In this document: positions 8,027-17,843 of the stretch, one piece after another
Position numbering within the stretch: the first letter of the stretch is position 1
How the letters are laid out: each line of letters starts with the position of its first letter
Source: Paenibacillus farraposensis
GTDB taxonomy: Bacteria > Bacillota > Bacilli > Paenibacillales > Paenibacillaceae
NCBI RefSeq assembly: GCF_020736845.1
Contig: NZ_JAFFQR010000101.1
Span: 16,613-80,612 of the forward strand
Direction of reading: 5' to 3'
Length of the DNA stretch: 64,000 nt
Translations under genes and position numbers: made by a program
The notes under the pieces: generated by a model
What the model was told of the DNA's origin: nothing
Seen by the model: the letters and a program-made list of their open reading frames with translations, nothing else
Database searches by the model: none

Positions 8027-11000
8027 TTGTTACAAGCACTTATTCAGGCTTTTACGAAGGATGCTGATTACGCATCCATTGCAGCAGGCATATCTTCGGG
8101 CATGAAGGAACAGCTGATATCGGGCCTGTCCGGCTCTTCCAGACAGGTACTGATGGCCGCGCTAGCTGAAGATACTGGACGACCGTTAATGGTCATGACG
8201 CACAATATGTTTTCCGCGCAAAAAATAGCAGATGATTTGCAAGAAGCGCTTTCGCCTGATCAGGTTTTATTATACCCTGCTAATGAACTGGTAGCTGCTG
8301 AAGCAGCGATATCCAGCCCAGAGACACTATCCCAACGAATTGATGTATTAATACGATGCACCCAGGGGTTTCGTGGGGTTGTTGTTGTGCCGTTTTCTGG
8401 TGTCCGTCGTTTACTGCCGATTCCAGAAACGTGGCGTGAGGCTCATGCCGAGCTGAAAGAAGGCGAGACGATTCAACTGGAGTCGTTTTTGCTACACATG
8501 GTTGAAATGGGATATCAGCGTGTAGAACGTGTAGAGTCACGTGGCGAGATGAGTGTACGCGGAGGAATTATTGATTTCTATCCGATGACAACCCGTTGGG
8601 GCTACCGTGTCGAGCTGTTCGATGATGAAATTGACTCCATCCGTATGTTTGATCCGCTAGATCAGCGTTCAATAGAGAAGGTGCAGAGCGTTACCATAAC
8701 GCCGTGCAAGGAAGTTATTGCGAGCAATCAACGTATGGATCAGGCTGCGGATGCCGCTGCGATTCTGCTAGAAGAGCAACTGGGCAAAATGACCGACCGT
8801 CAAGCCAAGCAGCATCTGAAGGAAGAGATCCATCGAGAGATTGAGCTTCTGCGGGAGCACGTATATTTTGACGAAATCTATAAATATATCTCCCTGCTGT
8901 ATCCTGAGCGCAAAACATTGGCCGATTATATGCCGGAGGACACGATCCTGGTAATAGACGAACCAGCGAGAATGCTGGAAACGGCCAAGCAACTGGAACG
9001 GGATGAGTCTGAATGGAATTTGCACTTGCTTCAGAACGGTAAAACATTACCGCAGCTAGAACTATCGGATAACTCGGACAATCTGTTGTACAATCGGAGA
9101 TTTCAGACATTGTTCATGTCCATCTTCCTCCGTCAGGTGCCTCATACCCATCCGCAGAATATTTTGAATTTTATTTGCCGTGGTATGCAGGATTTTCATG
9201 GTCAAATGAACGTACTCAAGGCAGAAATGGAACGTTGGCGCAAGGCAGGCACACAGGTGATGATGCTGGCCAGCGGAGATGAACGGCTGGATCGGATGCG
9301 GCGGGTGCTTGAGGACTACGGGATTGAAGAGCCTGCCATGGCTATTGGCAATCTGCAGAGCGGCTTTGAGATGCCTTCCATTCATTTGGCGGTCATTACC
9401 GAAGGGGAAATGTTCTCCCAGAAGCAGCGCAAAGCGCGTAAGCACGGCCGCCATATGGACAATGCCGAGCGGATTAAGAGCTATAGCGAGCTGAAGGTGG
9501 GCGATTATGTCGTACACCAGAATCACGGGATCGGGAAGTACATGGGGATTGGTACGCTGGAAGTTGGCGGTATCCATAAGGATTACATGCACATTCTCTA
9601 TGCAGGTGGCGATAAGCTGTCTGTACCGATTGAACAGATTGATCTAATTCAGAAGTATGTTGGCTCGGAGGACAAAGAGCCCAAAATTTACAAGCTGGGC
9701 GGCAATGAGTGGACACGGGTTAAAAGCAAGGTACGCAGCTCGGTTCAGGACATTGCCGATGATTTGATCAAGCTGTATGCAGAGCGCCAGTCGGCGCCGG
9801 GGTTTGCTTTTGAAAAGGATTCGCCGGAGCAGCAGGAATTTGAGGATATGTTCCCGTATGAAGAGACGCGTGATCAGGTGCGGGCCATTGAAGAAATTAA
9901 AAAGGACATGGAGCAGAGCCGTCCGATGGATCGCTTACTGTGCGGCGATGTAGGCTACGGCAAGACCGAGGTCGCCATTCGCGCTGCGTTCAAGTCTGCG
10001 ATTGAAGGCAAGCAGGTAGCGGTGCTGGTACCGACGACGATTTTGGCACAGCAGCACTATGAGACGTTCCGTGAACGTTTTTCTGGATATCCGTTCAACA
10101 TTCAGGTATTGAGCCGTTTTCGCTCGCGCAAAGAGCAGAACGAGACGACCAAGGGGGTCCGACAAGGTACGGTTGATATTGTGATTGGTACCCATCGTCT
10201 ACTTTCACAGGACCTCGTGTTTAAGGATCTGGGGCTGTTGATTGTCGATGAAGAGCAGCGATTCGGCGTAACACACAAGGAAAAGCTGAAAAAGCTGAAG
10301 ACGAACGTAGACGTATTGACATTAACGGCTACGCCTATTCCGCGTACGCTGCATATGTCCATGCTGGGTGTGCGTGACCTGTCGGTCATTGAGACACCGC
10401 CGGAAAACCGTTTCCCGGTGCAGACTTATGTGGTTGAACACAGCCAGACGCTGGTACGCGAGGCTATTGAACGTGAGATGGCACGTGGTGGACAGGTGTA
10501 CTACCTTTACAATCGTGTGCAGGGCATTCAGGAAATGGCTGCAGAGATCAACGCGCTTGTGCCGGATGCCAAGGTGGGTGTGGGTCACGGGCAGATGTCC
10601 GAAACCGAGCTGGAGAAGACCATTTTGGACTTCCTGGATGGAGAATATGATGTATTGGTCAGCACCAGCATTATCGAAACCGGAGTCGATATCCCGAACG
10701 TGAATACGCTTATAGTGCATGATGCCGATAAAATGGGGCTATCCCAGCTTTATCAGCTTCGTGGTCGTGTAGGCCGTTCCAACCGGATTGCCTATGCGTA
10801 TTTCACATACCAGCGGGATAAGGTGCTGACTGAAGTGGCGGAGAAGCGCCTTCAATCCATCAAGGAGTTTACGGAGCTGGGCTCCGGATTCAAGATTGCA
10901 ATGCGCGACTTGTCCATTCGCGGAGCGGGTAATTTGCTGGGTGCAGAGCAGCACGGATTCATCGCATCCGTCGGTTTTGATCTTTATTCGCAAATGCTGG

Positions 11001-11554
11001 CAGAAGAAATTAACAAACGTAAGGTCAGTATGCTTGGGGAAAAAGACATATCGAATCGGAATTGGAGCACGTCGATTGATTTGAGTGTCGATGCTTACCT
11101 GCCCGGAGACTATATCTATGATAGTATTCAGAAGATTGAGATTTATAAAAAGGTTGCGGCAATCAGTACCTTTGACGAGGCTGTCGAGCTGGAGGATGAA
11201 CTGGTCGACCGGTTTGGCGATCTGCCGGAGGCTGTACGTCATCTGCTGGCCGTGGCTCGTCTTAAGATATATGGACGTATGTACGGTATCGAGTCCATTG
11301 TCCAGCGGGATGACAACATGGTGTTGAAGTTCCAGGAAGGACTCCAGCAGGCGATACAACCTGCCAAATTCGCCGAAATTGGCAATCGCTTTGAAAGACG
11401 TGTACAATTTGAACAGGGAACTTCTATGAGCGCACATATAAAGGGTAGAGGTCTAAATGATGCACAGCTGCTAGAACTACTGGAGGAATTTTTGAGTGCA
11501 TTGAAACAAGCATTCACATTGAAGGAGGAACTGCAAGATGTCTCAACTAAGTAA
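8027..11554 (+). CDS. mfd: Transcription-repair coupling factor Mfd
   Basis: Mfd displaces RNA polymerase stalled at DNA damage and recruits UvrA. TTG 8027 is preferred because AAAGGGG then lies nine bases away; GTG 8018 sits on the ribosome site. At about 1175 aa the length is normal. Domains in order: UvrB-homology module (SSRQVLMAAL, GYQRVERVESRGEMSVRGGIIDFYP), the polymerase-interacting Tudor-like domain (VGDYVVHQNHGIGKYMGIGTLEV), the RecG-like translocase with Walker A GDVGYGKTE, DEEQRFG box and TATPIPRTL, and the C-terminal TRCF domain. The stop overlaps the next gene by 17 bp, implying translational coupling. Confidence 0.97.
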   Translation: MLQALIQAFTKDADYASIAAGISSGMKEQLISGLSGSSRQVLMAALAEDTGRPLMVMTHNMFSAQKIADDLQEALSPDQVLLYPANELVAAEAAISSPETLSQRIDVLIRCTQGFRGVVVVPFSGVRRLLPIPETWREAHAELKEGETIQLESFLLHMVEMGYQRVERVESRGEMSVRGGIIDFYPMTTRWGYRVELFDDEIDSIRMFDPLDQRSIEKVQSVTITPCKEVIASNQRMDQAADAAAILLEEQLGKMTDRQAKQHLKEEIHREIELLREHVYFDEIYKYISLLYPERKTLADYMPEDTILVIDEPARMLETAKQLERDESEWNLHLLQNGKTLPQLELSDNSDNLLYNRRFQTLFMSIFLRQVPHTHPQNILNFICRGMQDFHGQMNVLKAEMERWRKAGTQVMMLASGDERLDRMRRVLEDYGIEEPAMAIGNLQSGFEMPSIHLAVITEGEMFSQKQRKARKHGRHMDNAERIKSYSELKVGDYVVHQNHGIGKYMGIGTLEVGGIHKDYMHILYAGGDKLSVPIEQIDLIQKYVGSEDKEPKIYKLGGNEWTRVKSKVRSSVQDIADDLIKLYAERQSAPGFAFEKDSPEQQEFEDMFPYEETRDQVRAIEEIKKDMEQSRPMDRLLCGDVGYGKTEVAIRAAFKSAIEGKQVAVLVPTTILAQQHYETFRERFSGYPFNIQVLSRFRSRKEQNETTKGVRQGTVDIVIGTHRLLSQDLVFKDLGLLIVDEEQRFGVTHKEKLKKLKTNVDVLTLTATPIPRTLHMSMLGVRDLSVIETPPENRFPVQTYVVEHSQTLVREAIEREMARGGQVYYLYNRVQGIQEMAAEINALVPDAKVGVGHGQMSETELEKTILDFLDGEYDVLVSTSIIETGVDIPNVNTLIVHDADKMGLSQLYQLRGRVGRSNRIAYAYFTYQRDKVLTEVAEKRLQSIKEFTELGSGFKIAMRDLSIRGAGNLLGAEQHGFIASVGFDLYSQMLAEEINKRKVSMLGEKDISNRNWSTSIDLSVDAYLPGDYIYDSIQKIEIYKKVAAISTFDEAVELEDELVDRFGDLPEAVRHLLAVARLKIYGRMYGIESIVQRDDNMVLKFQEGLQQAIQPAKFAEIGNRFERRVQFEQGTSMSAHIKGRGLNDAQLLELLEEFLSALKQAFTLKEELQDVSTK

Positions 11555-12656
11555 AAGGAAGCCTTGGAGAATGCTCTCCTTGGGAATTGCAGCGTTGCTG
11601 GCCATATCCGTGCTGGCCGCATGTACGAAGCAAGCTAATGAGAGTAAGGTCAACGAGGAGCCGAAAGACAGTAGTAAGGCTGTCGTGACCTATACGGGTG
11701 GAACTATTACGGAAAATGAATTCAACCAGGAAATCAGCATGATGAAATTCCTGTACCCGGAATACGAGGCTGCGTTAGCTTCGGATCAGGTACGGGAGCA
11801 AATTGCCAAGCAGGAAGTGGTGTACAAGCTTCTGGCTGCCAAAGCAGACGACAAAGCCAAGGAACAGGGCGCCAAGCAAGGGAAAGAACAGCTCGAACAG
11901 TATAAAAAGTCGGTTGGAGAAGATAAGTTCAAGAAGTTTTTAAGTGATCAAAAGCTGACTGAACAAGGTGTACAGGATTACTTTACACGCGTCATGACCG
12001 TCATCAACAGTGAAACCAATAAAGTAACAGACGATCAGCTCAAGCAGGAATTTGAGAAAAATAAAGATCAATTCACGACAGCAACGGTCCGCCATGTGTT
12101 GATTAATTTCGAAGATCCAAAAACAAAGAAACCGCGCAAAAAAGAAGATGCCCTCAAACTGGCCAAAGAAGTGAAGGCGAAGCTGGACGGAGGGGCGGAT
12201 TTTGCGACGATTGCCAAGAAATATTCAGAAGACCCAGGCTCTGCGTCGAATGGGGGGCTGTATGAGAATGCATCCGTTGCACAATGGGTACCTGCTTTTA
12301 AAAAGGCAGCCGAAACCCAGCCGATTAACAAAATCGGTGATCCGGTGGAAACGGAATACGGATATCACATCATCAAGGTGGAATCCCGCAATGAGCCAAC
12401 GTTCGACAAACTCAAGGACAATGAAAAGGCTGCCCTGAGAAACAAACTGGCCGGGGAAAGTATCCAAAACTTTACCGAAAATGATTTGGCAAAGCTTAAT
12501 TTGAAATTCAATCTGCCGAAGGCACCTGCTGCAAAAGAGAAAAGCGGCACGACTCCGGGCGCAGGTAGCGGGGCTGCGCCAAGCGGAACAACAGGCAGCA
12601 CCAGTGATACCCAAGCTGGAACCGCTAAAGGCGGGGCTGCAAACCAAGGCAAATAA
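11538..12656 (+). CDS. Parvulin-type peptidyl-prolyl isomerase lipoprotein
   Basis: A 372-aa exported foldase. Residues 6-29 form a lipoprotein signal (KRKPW, hydrophobic core, lipobox LAAC with Cys29). The N-terminal SurA/PrsA chaperone region spans about 45-175, and a parvulin domain about 180-285 shows VRHVLINFED, GGADFATIAKKYSEDPGSASNGG and ETEYGYHIIKV. A low-complexity Ala/Gly/Ser/Thr tail covers roughly residues 330-372. ATG 11538 is preceded by AAGGAGG and lies within the last codons of mfd. Likely role: folding of secreted proteins at the outer face of the membrane. It is not the B. subtilis prsA locus, so no symbol is given. Confidence 0.88.
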   Translation: MSQLSKRKPWRMLSLGIAALLAISVLAACTKQANESKVNEEPKDSSKAVVTYTGGTITENEFNQEISMMKFLYPEYEAALASDQVREQIAKQEVVYKLLAAKADDKAKEQGAKQGKEQLEQYKKSVGEDKFKKFLSDQKLTEQGVQDYFTRVMTVINSETNKVTDDQLKQEFEKNKDQFTTATVRHVLINFEDPKTKKPRKKEDALKLAKEVKAKLDGGADFATIAKKYSEDPGSASNGGLYENASVAQWVPAFKKAAETQPINKIGDPVETEYGYHIIKVESRNEPTFDKLKDNEKAALRNKLAGESIQNFTENDLAKLNLKFNLPKAPAAKEKSGTTPGAGSGAAPSGTTGSTSDTQAGTAKGGAANQGK

Positions 12657-12824
12657 CTGAACATGCATAAGGAATTGGGAACAGATGAATACTATGGTCA
12701 GATATCACCATAAGCACCATGACCGTGACGTTCTTCGTGACTGCTTCCAGGGGAGTGGAAGTGTCGTTCGATACCGTCAGTAGTTTTACTAAATTCTTCT
12801 TTGGAAAGTGGGGCAACATGTGAA

Positions 12825-13367
12825 ATGAAAGCTACTGGTATAGTTCGCCGGATTGATGACCTTGGGCGTGTAGTTATTCCAAAGGAAATTCGCCGCACCT
12901 TGAGAATTCGCGAAGGAGATCCGCTCGAGATTTTTGTGGATCGTGACGGAGAAGTCATTTTGAAAAAGTATTCACCTATAGGTGAGCTTGGTGATTTCGC
13001 CAAAGAATATGCTGAGTCCCTGTTTGAGAGTACAGGCCATATTACGATGATTTCCGATCGGGACACCATTATTACGGTGGCTGGAGGCTCCAAAAAAGAG
13101 TTTTTGGACAAACCAATCGGCAGCATTATCGAAAATAGTATGGACAACCGCAAAACGGTGCTGGAAACATCCAGCGGCTCCTACGAGCTAACCCGTGACC
13201 ACGAAGAAACAATCTCGTCCTTTGTGACGGCTCCCATTGTTTCAGGTGGGGATCCTATTGGTTCCGTTATTTTACTGAACAAGGATGAGAGTGTAAAAAT
13301 GTCCGAAATGGAGGTCAAAATGGCTGAAACGGCCGCTGGCTTCCTGGGCAAACAAATGGAACAATAA
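12825..13367 (+). CDS. spoVT: Stage V sporulation regulator SpoVT
   Basis: SpoVT is a forespore transcription factor that tunes sigma-G genes. The 180-aa product starts MKATGIVRRIDDLGRVVIPK, the AbrB-type swapped-hairpin DNA-binding domain (to about residue 50, with RTLRIREGDPLEIFVDRDGEVILKKY), followed by a GAF-like domain from about 55 to the end. Start ATG 12825 fits the family N-terminus; AAAGTGGGG lies about 11 bases upstream. Position after mfd matches B. subtilis, apart from the inserted lipoprotein gene. A strong terminator follows. Confidence 0.96.
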   Translation: MKATGIVRRIDDLGRVVIPKEIRRTLRIREGDPLEIFVDRDGEVILKKYSPIGELGDFAKEYAESLFESTGHITMISDRDTIITVAGGSKKEFLDKPIGSIIENSMDNRKTVLETSSGSYELTRDHEETISSFVTAPIVSGGDPIGSVILLNKDESVKMSEMEVKMAETAAGFLGKQMEQ

Positions 13368-13378
13368 TACCGTTTCAT

Positions 13379-13436
13379 CCCTGTATAGCGCACAGGATGG
13401 CGAAAGCCGTTCTTCGCTGTACAGGGCTTTTTTTCT
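13379..13436 (+). terminator. Intrinsic terminator after spoVT
   Basis: CCCTGTA-TAGCG pairs with CGCT-GTACAGGG across a long loop, followed by CTTTTTTTC. Confidence 0.75.
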
Positions 13437-13506
13437 TTCCGGGGGAAGAGGCGGTATAATAGGAATCATAAGAGATGCATATTTCAGGTAGGAGTGGAGA
13501 CGGGGA

Positions 13507-15267
13507 ATGCAGGAGAATCGCACCGCTGCGCGGTTGCTACGGGGGGCTGTCATTTTGACATTGGCGGCGGTAGCGAGCAAGCTGATCGGTACATTGCAAA
13601 AGATTCCGCTACAAAATATCGGCGGCGACGGTGTGTTTGGTATTTACAATACGGTCTATCCTTTTTATACACTGTTCATTACCATTGCGACTGCTGGATT
13701 TCCGGCAGCGGTATCGAAATTTGTAGCTGAGTATGAGGCGGTGGGGAACAGGGCAGCAGGACAGCGTGTAGCCCGGCTGTCTTCGCTCGTATTGGGCATT
13801 TTTGGTTTGATTCTGGGAGTGCTCATGTATACGTGTGCGCCGCTGATCGGTTTGTGGATCGATAATGCTCATGTCATTCTGTCGGTGAAGGCGGCGGCAT
13901 TTGCCTTTTTGTTCGTGCCGGTTATGGCAGGGCTGAGAGGGTATTTTCAAGGCTTGCAAAATATGATCCCGACCGCTGTCTCTCAGGTGATGGAACAGGC
14001 GGTACGGGTAAGTGTGATGATCATCTTGCTGCTGTTCATGCTGTCACACGGAGCGGGAGCGGATATGATTGCCGCCGGAGCTGTGTTTGGCTCAGCTGCT
14101 GGCGGTGCAGCGGGTCTGATCGTCATGCTGCTATTCTGGCGTAACCACAGGCAGAAGCTCAAACGGCAGGAGAGGCTCTCTGAGCAGGCTTCCCAGGCCA
14201 TTAGGCAGGCTGTGGGAGGAACGACAGATGATTTGGCTAGCAGCGGCCGCGCGGTCATATCAGGGGTGTTGGAAATTGCTGCCGGGACAGCACAGGAGCA
14301 GGCTGGTGAAGCTCACCGAACGGAGAGCTACGGTTCTTTGCTAAAGGAATTGCTGCGTTATGCCTTGCCTGTCTGCCTTGGAGCGCTGGCCGTTCCGTTA
14401 ATTAACCTGGTGGACACGTTCACTGTCCCTCGCTTATTAAAGCAGGAGGGCCTGGACGATACGGCGGTGATGGTCGCCTTCGGCATCTATAACCGCGGTC
14501 TTCCGCTGGTACAGCTAGTCATGATGTTCGCCACGACTCTGTCGGCATTGTTCATCCCATCGCTGGCCGAGGCCCGGGTGACCGGCGGCACGGAGCTGGC
14601 TCGTCGCCAGTGCGAGCAATCACTGCGCTGGTTTTGGCTGCTGGGACTGGCCGCGGCGACAGGCCTGATCGTGCTGGCCGTCCCCATTAATGTGCTGCTG
14701 TATGCGGACGATACCGGCAGCGTGGTTATGCGCTGGATGGCGCTGACCGCCGTAGGCGGCACGCTCAGCATCATCTCGGCAGCGCTGCTGCAAGGGCTTG
14801 GCGCAGTTCGCGCGCCAGCTCTGGCGATGCTTGCCGCCGCCGTCGCCAAGGCGCTGCTGAACTGGCTGCTTGTGCCGCAGCTGGGCACGGCGGGAGCCGC
14901 CATCGCAGGAGCCGCCGCCTATCTGCTGGCGGCGGCGATCAACATCGCGCTGCTGGCCCGCCTCGTAGGGCTGCGCAGGAGCTGGTCCGCCAGCGTGCTC
15001 AAGCCGGCGGCCCTGCTGATCGCCCTGGCCTGTGCGGCAGCAGCGGCGTCGTGGGGCACTGGCGCTGTGCTGAGTGCCTTGGGCTCTGCTGCCGGGAGCC
15101 GTGCCACGGCAGCGGCGGAAAGCCTGCTGGGCGTAGCTGCAGGCGCCGTGGTATTCGTGATCGGCCTCGCTCGCTTGAGGCTGATCACGGAAACCGAGCT
15201 TGCCGCGGTGCCCAAGCTCGGACGGCCACTCGCAGCCGCGCTGCGCAGGCTGCGCGTACTGGCGTAG
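13507..15267 (+). CDS. SpoVB/YabM-family MOP flippase
   Basis: A 586-aa polytopic membrane protein of the MOP/PST superfamily (MurJ, SpoVB, YabM, Wzx), which move lipid-linked sugars across the membrane. The N-terminus LLRGAVILTLAAVASKLIGTLQKIPLQNIGGDGVFGIYNT is typical, with FPAAVSKFVAEYEA next; about 12-14 hydrophobic segments follow, with a hydrophilic insert around residues 210-280 and a second half starting LLKELLRYALPVCLGALAVPLINLVDTF. In B. subtilis the gene between spoVT and yabN is yabM, so orthology to yabM is likely by position. The last third is strikingly GC-rich and Ala/Gly/Leu-heavy. The exact substrate cannot be read from sequence. Confidence 0.85.
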   Translation: MQENRTAARLLRGAVILTLAAVASKLIGTLQKIPLQNIGGDGVFGIYNTVYPFYTLFITIATAGFPAAVSKFVAEYEAVGNRAAGQRVARLSSLVLGIFGLILGVLMYTCAPLIGLWIDNAHVILSVKAAAFAFLFVPVMAGLRGYFQGLQNMIPTAVSQVMEQAVRVSVMIILLLFMLSHGAGADMIAAGAVFGSAAGGAAGLIVMLLFWRNHRQKLKRQERLSEQASQAIRQAVGGTTDDLASSGRAVISGVLEIAAGTAQEQAGEAHRTESYGSLLKELLRYALPVCLGALAVPLINLVDTFTVPRLLKQEGLDDTAVMVAFGIYNRGLPLVQLVMMFATTLSALFIPSLAEARVTGGTELARRQCEQSLRWFWLLGLAAATGLIVLAVPINVLLYADDTGSVVMRWMALTAVGGTLSIISAALLQGLGAVRAPALAMLAAAVAKALLNWLLVPQLGTAGAAIAGAAAYLLAAAINIALLARLVGLRRSWSASVLKPAALLIALACAAAAASWGTGAVLSALGSAAGSRATAAAESLLGVAAGAVVFVIGLARLRLITETELAAVPKLGRPLAAALRRLRVLA

Positions 15268-15451
15268 CCTTGGCTGTTCGGGGTAAGAACGAATGGCCAT
15301 TTTATGAGCCTGCACAACTTTGTGGTATATTAAATGCCGAAGCAAAGGAAGCGGAAGCAGGATTGCCAGAAGCAGGATGCCGCCAGAAGTAGTATGCTAA
15401 AGGTGTATTTGGGCGCATGGGCCTGTTTTTTTGCGAAACGGAGGATTGGAT

Positions 15452-16966
15452 ATGAGCGTAACATTAACGGTCGTCGGCCTGGGCTCGGGAGATCCGGATC
15501 AGCTTACGATCGGGATATTGAACAAAATGCGGAGCGCTTCAGCGCTGTACCTGCGCACAAAGGAGCATCCGGCGGTTAAGGTGCTGGATGAGTTTGGAGT
15601 GGCATTTGAGTCGTTTGACACGGTGTATGAGACAAGGGGTTCTTTTCCAGAAGTATACGAGGAAATTACCAGTCAATTGATTGCAACGGCGGTTAAGGCG
15701 ACAGATGGAAGCGAAATTGTCTATGCAGTTCCAGGTCACCCGATGGTGGCGGAAGCCGCGGTGCAGCTTCTTAAGGAGCGTTGTCCTGCCCAGGGCGTTG
15801 AACTGAACATTCTGGGCGGCGAAAGTTTCCTGGATGAAGCTTTTGTGCGACTTGGTTTTGATCCGATAGAGGGTTTCCAGTTGCTGGATGCAAGCACGCT
15901 GGAAGCCAGTTGGCTTCAACCGCAATTACACACGTTAATCGGACAAGTGTATGACACCTTTACTGCTTCCGATGTGAAGCTATGCCTGATGGAACGTTAT
16001 CCTGACGATTATGAAGTGTATGTTGGCCATGCCCTTGGCGTGGAAGGCGAGGAAGCGGTGCATAAGGTGCCTCTGTACGAGCTGGACAGGGTGGAGGGTT
16101 ACGGAAACCTGTCTCTGGTGTACATACCTCGTAGCGAGGATGAGACGCTTAAGCGGCGGTCTTTTGACCGTCTCCACGAAATTGTCGATATTTTACGCAG
16201 TCCGGAAGGGTGTCCATGGGATCGTGAGCAGACCCACCAGTCCATCCGCAAAAACTTGATCGAAGAAACGTATGAAGTTATCGAAACGATAGATGAGGAT
16301 GACCCCGAGCATATGAAGGAGGAGCTGGGCGATTTGCTGCTGCAAATTTTGCTGCATGCCCAGATGGAAGAGGAAGTTGGAACCTTCAATGTGTATGACG
16401 TGATCGAAGGATTGAATGATAAGCTCATTTTCCGTCATCCGCACGTATTTGGCAACAACCAGGCGAATGACGCGGAAGAGGCGCTGCAAAATTGGGAGCA
16501 AATGAAAGCGGAGGAAAAACGGCTCAAAGGAACAGCGTCTGTGCAGCCTTCTGTACTTGACGGTGTTCCGCGTGATCTCCCTGCGCTTATGAAATCGTAC
16601 AAGCTTCAGAAAAAAGCAGCAAAAGTAGGCTTTAACTGGGATGGCATTGAAGGTGTATTTGACAAACTGGATGAAGAAGTGGCTGAATTAAAGGAGGCCG
16701 TCCGCGAAGGACATTCCCTGGAGGCACAGTTGCTGGAGCTGGGTGATGTGTTATTCGTTGCTGTGAATGCCGCTCGATTTATGGGAGTAGATCCCGAGGA
16801 GGCGCTGTCTGCTGTCAATCGAAAATTTGTCAGCCGATTCCAGTATATTGAGCAGAGATTGCGCGAGCAGGGGCGTCGTCCCGAGGATAGCAGCGTAGAA
16901 GAAATGGAAATCTACTGGCAGGAGGCAAAAAAGCAGCTTGACGGAGCTGATGGCACGTCCTTGTGA
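15452..16966 (+). CDS. yabN: Tetrapyrrole-methylase/MazG fusion (YabN)
   Basis: A 504-aa fusion. The N-terminal part to about residue 215 (MSVTLTVVGLGSGDPDQLTIG, VYAVPGHPMVAEAAVQLL) is a tetrapyrrole methylase-like domain; the C-terminal part from about 240 is a double MazG nucleotide pyrophosphohydrolase (LRSPEGCPWDREQTHQSIRKNLIEETYEVIETI, then GVFDKLDEEVAELKEAVREG). MazG hydrolyses non-canonical or excess NTPs. Start ATG 15452 follows CGGAGGA at six bases; an earlier in-frame start has no site. The fusion and its position match B. subtilis yabN. Role of the methylase domain is not established. Confidence 0.92.
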   Translation: MSVTLTVVGLGSGDPDQLTIGILNKMRSASALYLRTKEHPAVKVLDEFGVAFESFDTVYETRGSFPEVYEEITSQLIATAVKATDGSEIVYAVPGHPMVAEAAVQLLKERCPAQGVELNILGGESFLDEAFVRLGFDPIEGFQLLDASTLEASWLQPQLHTLIGQVYDTFTASDVKLCLMERYPDDYEVYVGHALGVEGEEAVHKVPLYELDRVEGYGNLSLVYIPRSEDETLKRRSFDRLHEIVDILRSPEGCPWDREQTHQSIRKNLIEETYEVIETIDEDDPEHMKEELGDLLLQILLHAQMEEEVGTFNVYDVIEGLNDKLIFRHPHVFGNNQANDAEEALQNWEQMKAEEKRLKGTASVQPSVLDGVPRDLPALMKSYKLQKKAAKVGFNWDGIEGVFDKLDEEVAELKEAVREGHSLEAQLLELGDVLFVAVNAARFMGVDPEEALSAVNRKFVSRFQYIEQRLREQGRRPEDSSVEEMEIYWQEAKKQLDGADGTSL

Positions 16967-17058
16967 ACATTAAGTCGGTTAGGAAGCATGCCTGGTTTGT
17001 GGAGACTTGCCAATGGGGAGCGTTTTGTAGTAGGATGTTGGCTTAACTGGGGTCCAAT

Positions 17059-17088
17059 AAAAAAAGCCTGTCATTGCAGGATTTTTTG
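17059..17088 (+). terminator. Terminator between yabN and hup
   Basis: CCTG-tcattg-CAGG stem extended by an A7 run pairing with the T6 run. Symmetric A/T flanks could make it bidirectional. Confidence 0.6.
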
Positions 17089-17258
17089 GGACAAGCCAGA
17101 ATAACTTGTAGTAATTCTGAAAATAACTGTAGCTTATAGGGATACGTGTTACAGTTGGATTCAGAAGAGGCTTCGGCCAAAGCTTGACCTCACGTCTGAT
17201 CCATATGTGGACATGCAGCGTGATGATTATTTTTTGACATTTGGGAGGCTTTTATCTT

Positions 17259-17531
17259 ATGAACAAAACAGATCTGATCAACAATATTTCCAGCAAAAGC
17301 GGTTTGAGCAAACGTGACGTTGAAGCTGTATTGAATGGTGTTCTTGGTGAAATTACAGAAGCACTCGCTAGCGGTGACAAAGTGCAGCTGATCGGCTTTG
17401 GAACTTTCGAAACACGCAAGCGTTCCAGCCGTACAGGCCGCAACCCGCAAACTGGCCACACGATTGAAATTCCAGAATCGACCGTTCCTGCTTTTAAAGC
17501 CGGTAATAAGCTTAAAGAAGCCGTTAACTAA
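17259..17531 (+). CDS. hup: DNA-binding protein HU
   Basis: A 90-aa histone-like protein, the canonical HU length, starting MNKTDLINNISSKSGLSKRD. It carries GDKVQLIGFGTFETRKRSSRTGRNPQTGHTIEIPESTVPAFKAGNKLKEAV, the beta-arm DNA-binding signature with the intercalating Pro in RNPQTG. HU bends and compacts DNA. ATG 17259 follows TTGGGAGGC. The stop codon overlaps the next start as TAATG, so rqcP is probably translated by re-initiation. In B. subtilis HU (hbs) lies elsewhere; its presence here is a lineage difference. Confidence 0.95.
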   Translation: MNKTDLINNISSKSGLSKRDVEAVLNGVLGEITEALASGDKVQLIGFGTFETRKRSSRTGRNPQTGHTIEIPESTVPAFKAGNKLKEAVN

Positions 17532-17809
17532 TGCGTCTTGATAAATTCTTGAAAGTCTCGCGGCTGATTAAGCGGCGTACCGTAGCCAAGGACGTCTCCG
17601 AACAGGGCAGAGTGCTGGTGAATGGGCGCGAAGCCAAGCCGAGCAGTGCGGTCAAAGCAGGCGATGAAATCACCGTCCAATTTGGCCAGAAGCTGGTGAC
17701 TGTGCGAGTGGAACGGCTCGCCGACACTACACGCAAGGACGAGGCTGCAAGTATGTACACTTTGGTGAAAGAAGAGCCTATTGCCAGGGAAACTGGTTTG
17801 AACTGGTAA
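17531..17809 (+). CDS. rqcP: S4-domain ribosome quality control factor RqcP
   Basis: A 92-aa protein consisting of one S4 RNA-binding domain, beginning MRLDKFLKVSRLIKRRTVAKDV and containing GRVLVNGREAKPSSAVKAGDEI. It matches YabO/RqcP, which binds the 50S-peptidyl-tRNA complex and helps RqcH add C-terminal alanine tails to stalled chains. The ATG shares bases with the hup stop (TAATG). A strong terminator follows. The order rqcP-yabP-yabQ-divIC is conserved. Confidence 0.93.
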   Translation: MRLDKFLKVSRLIKRRTVAKDVSEQGRVLVNGREAKPSSAVKAGDEITVQFGQKLVTVRVERLADTTRKDEAASMYTLVKEEPIARETGLNW

Positions 17810-17843
17810 GCAGGCTAACGGATTTTCTCATCAAGCTGTACAT

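Noticed and set aside
14620..15345. 241-codon minus-strand ORF opposite the SpoVB/YabM gene
   Set aside because: Caused by high GC in the coding strand; Gln/Arg/Gly-rich with no ribosome site.
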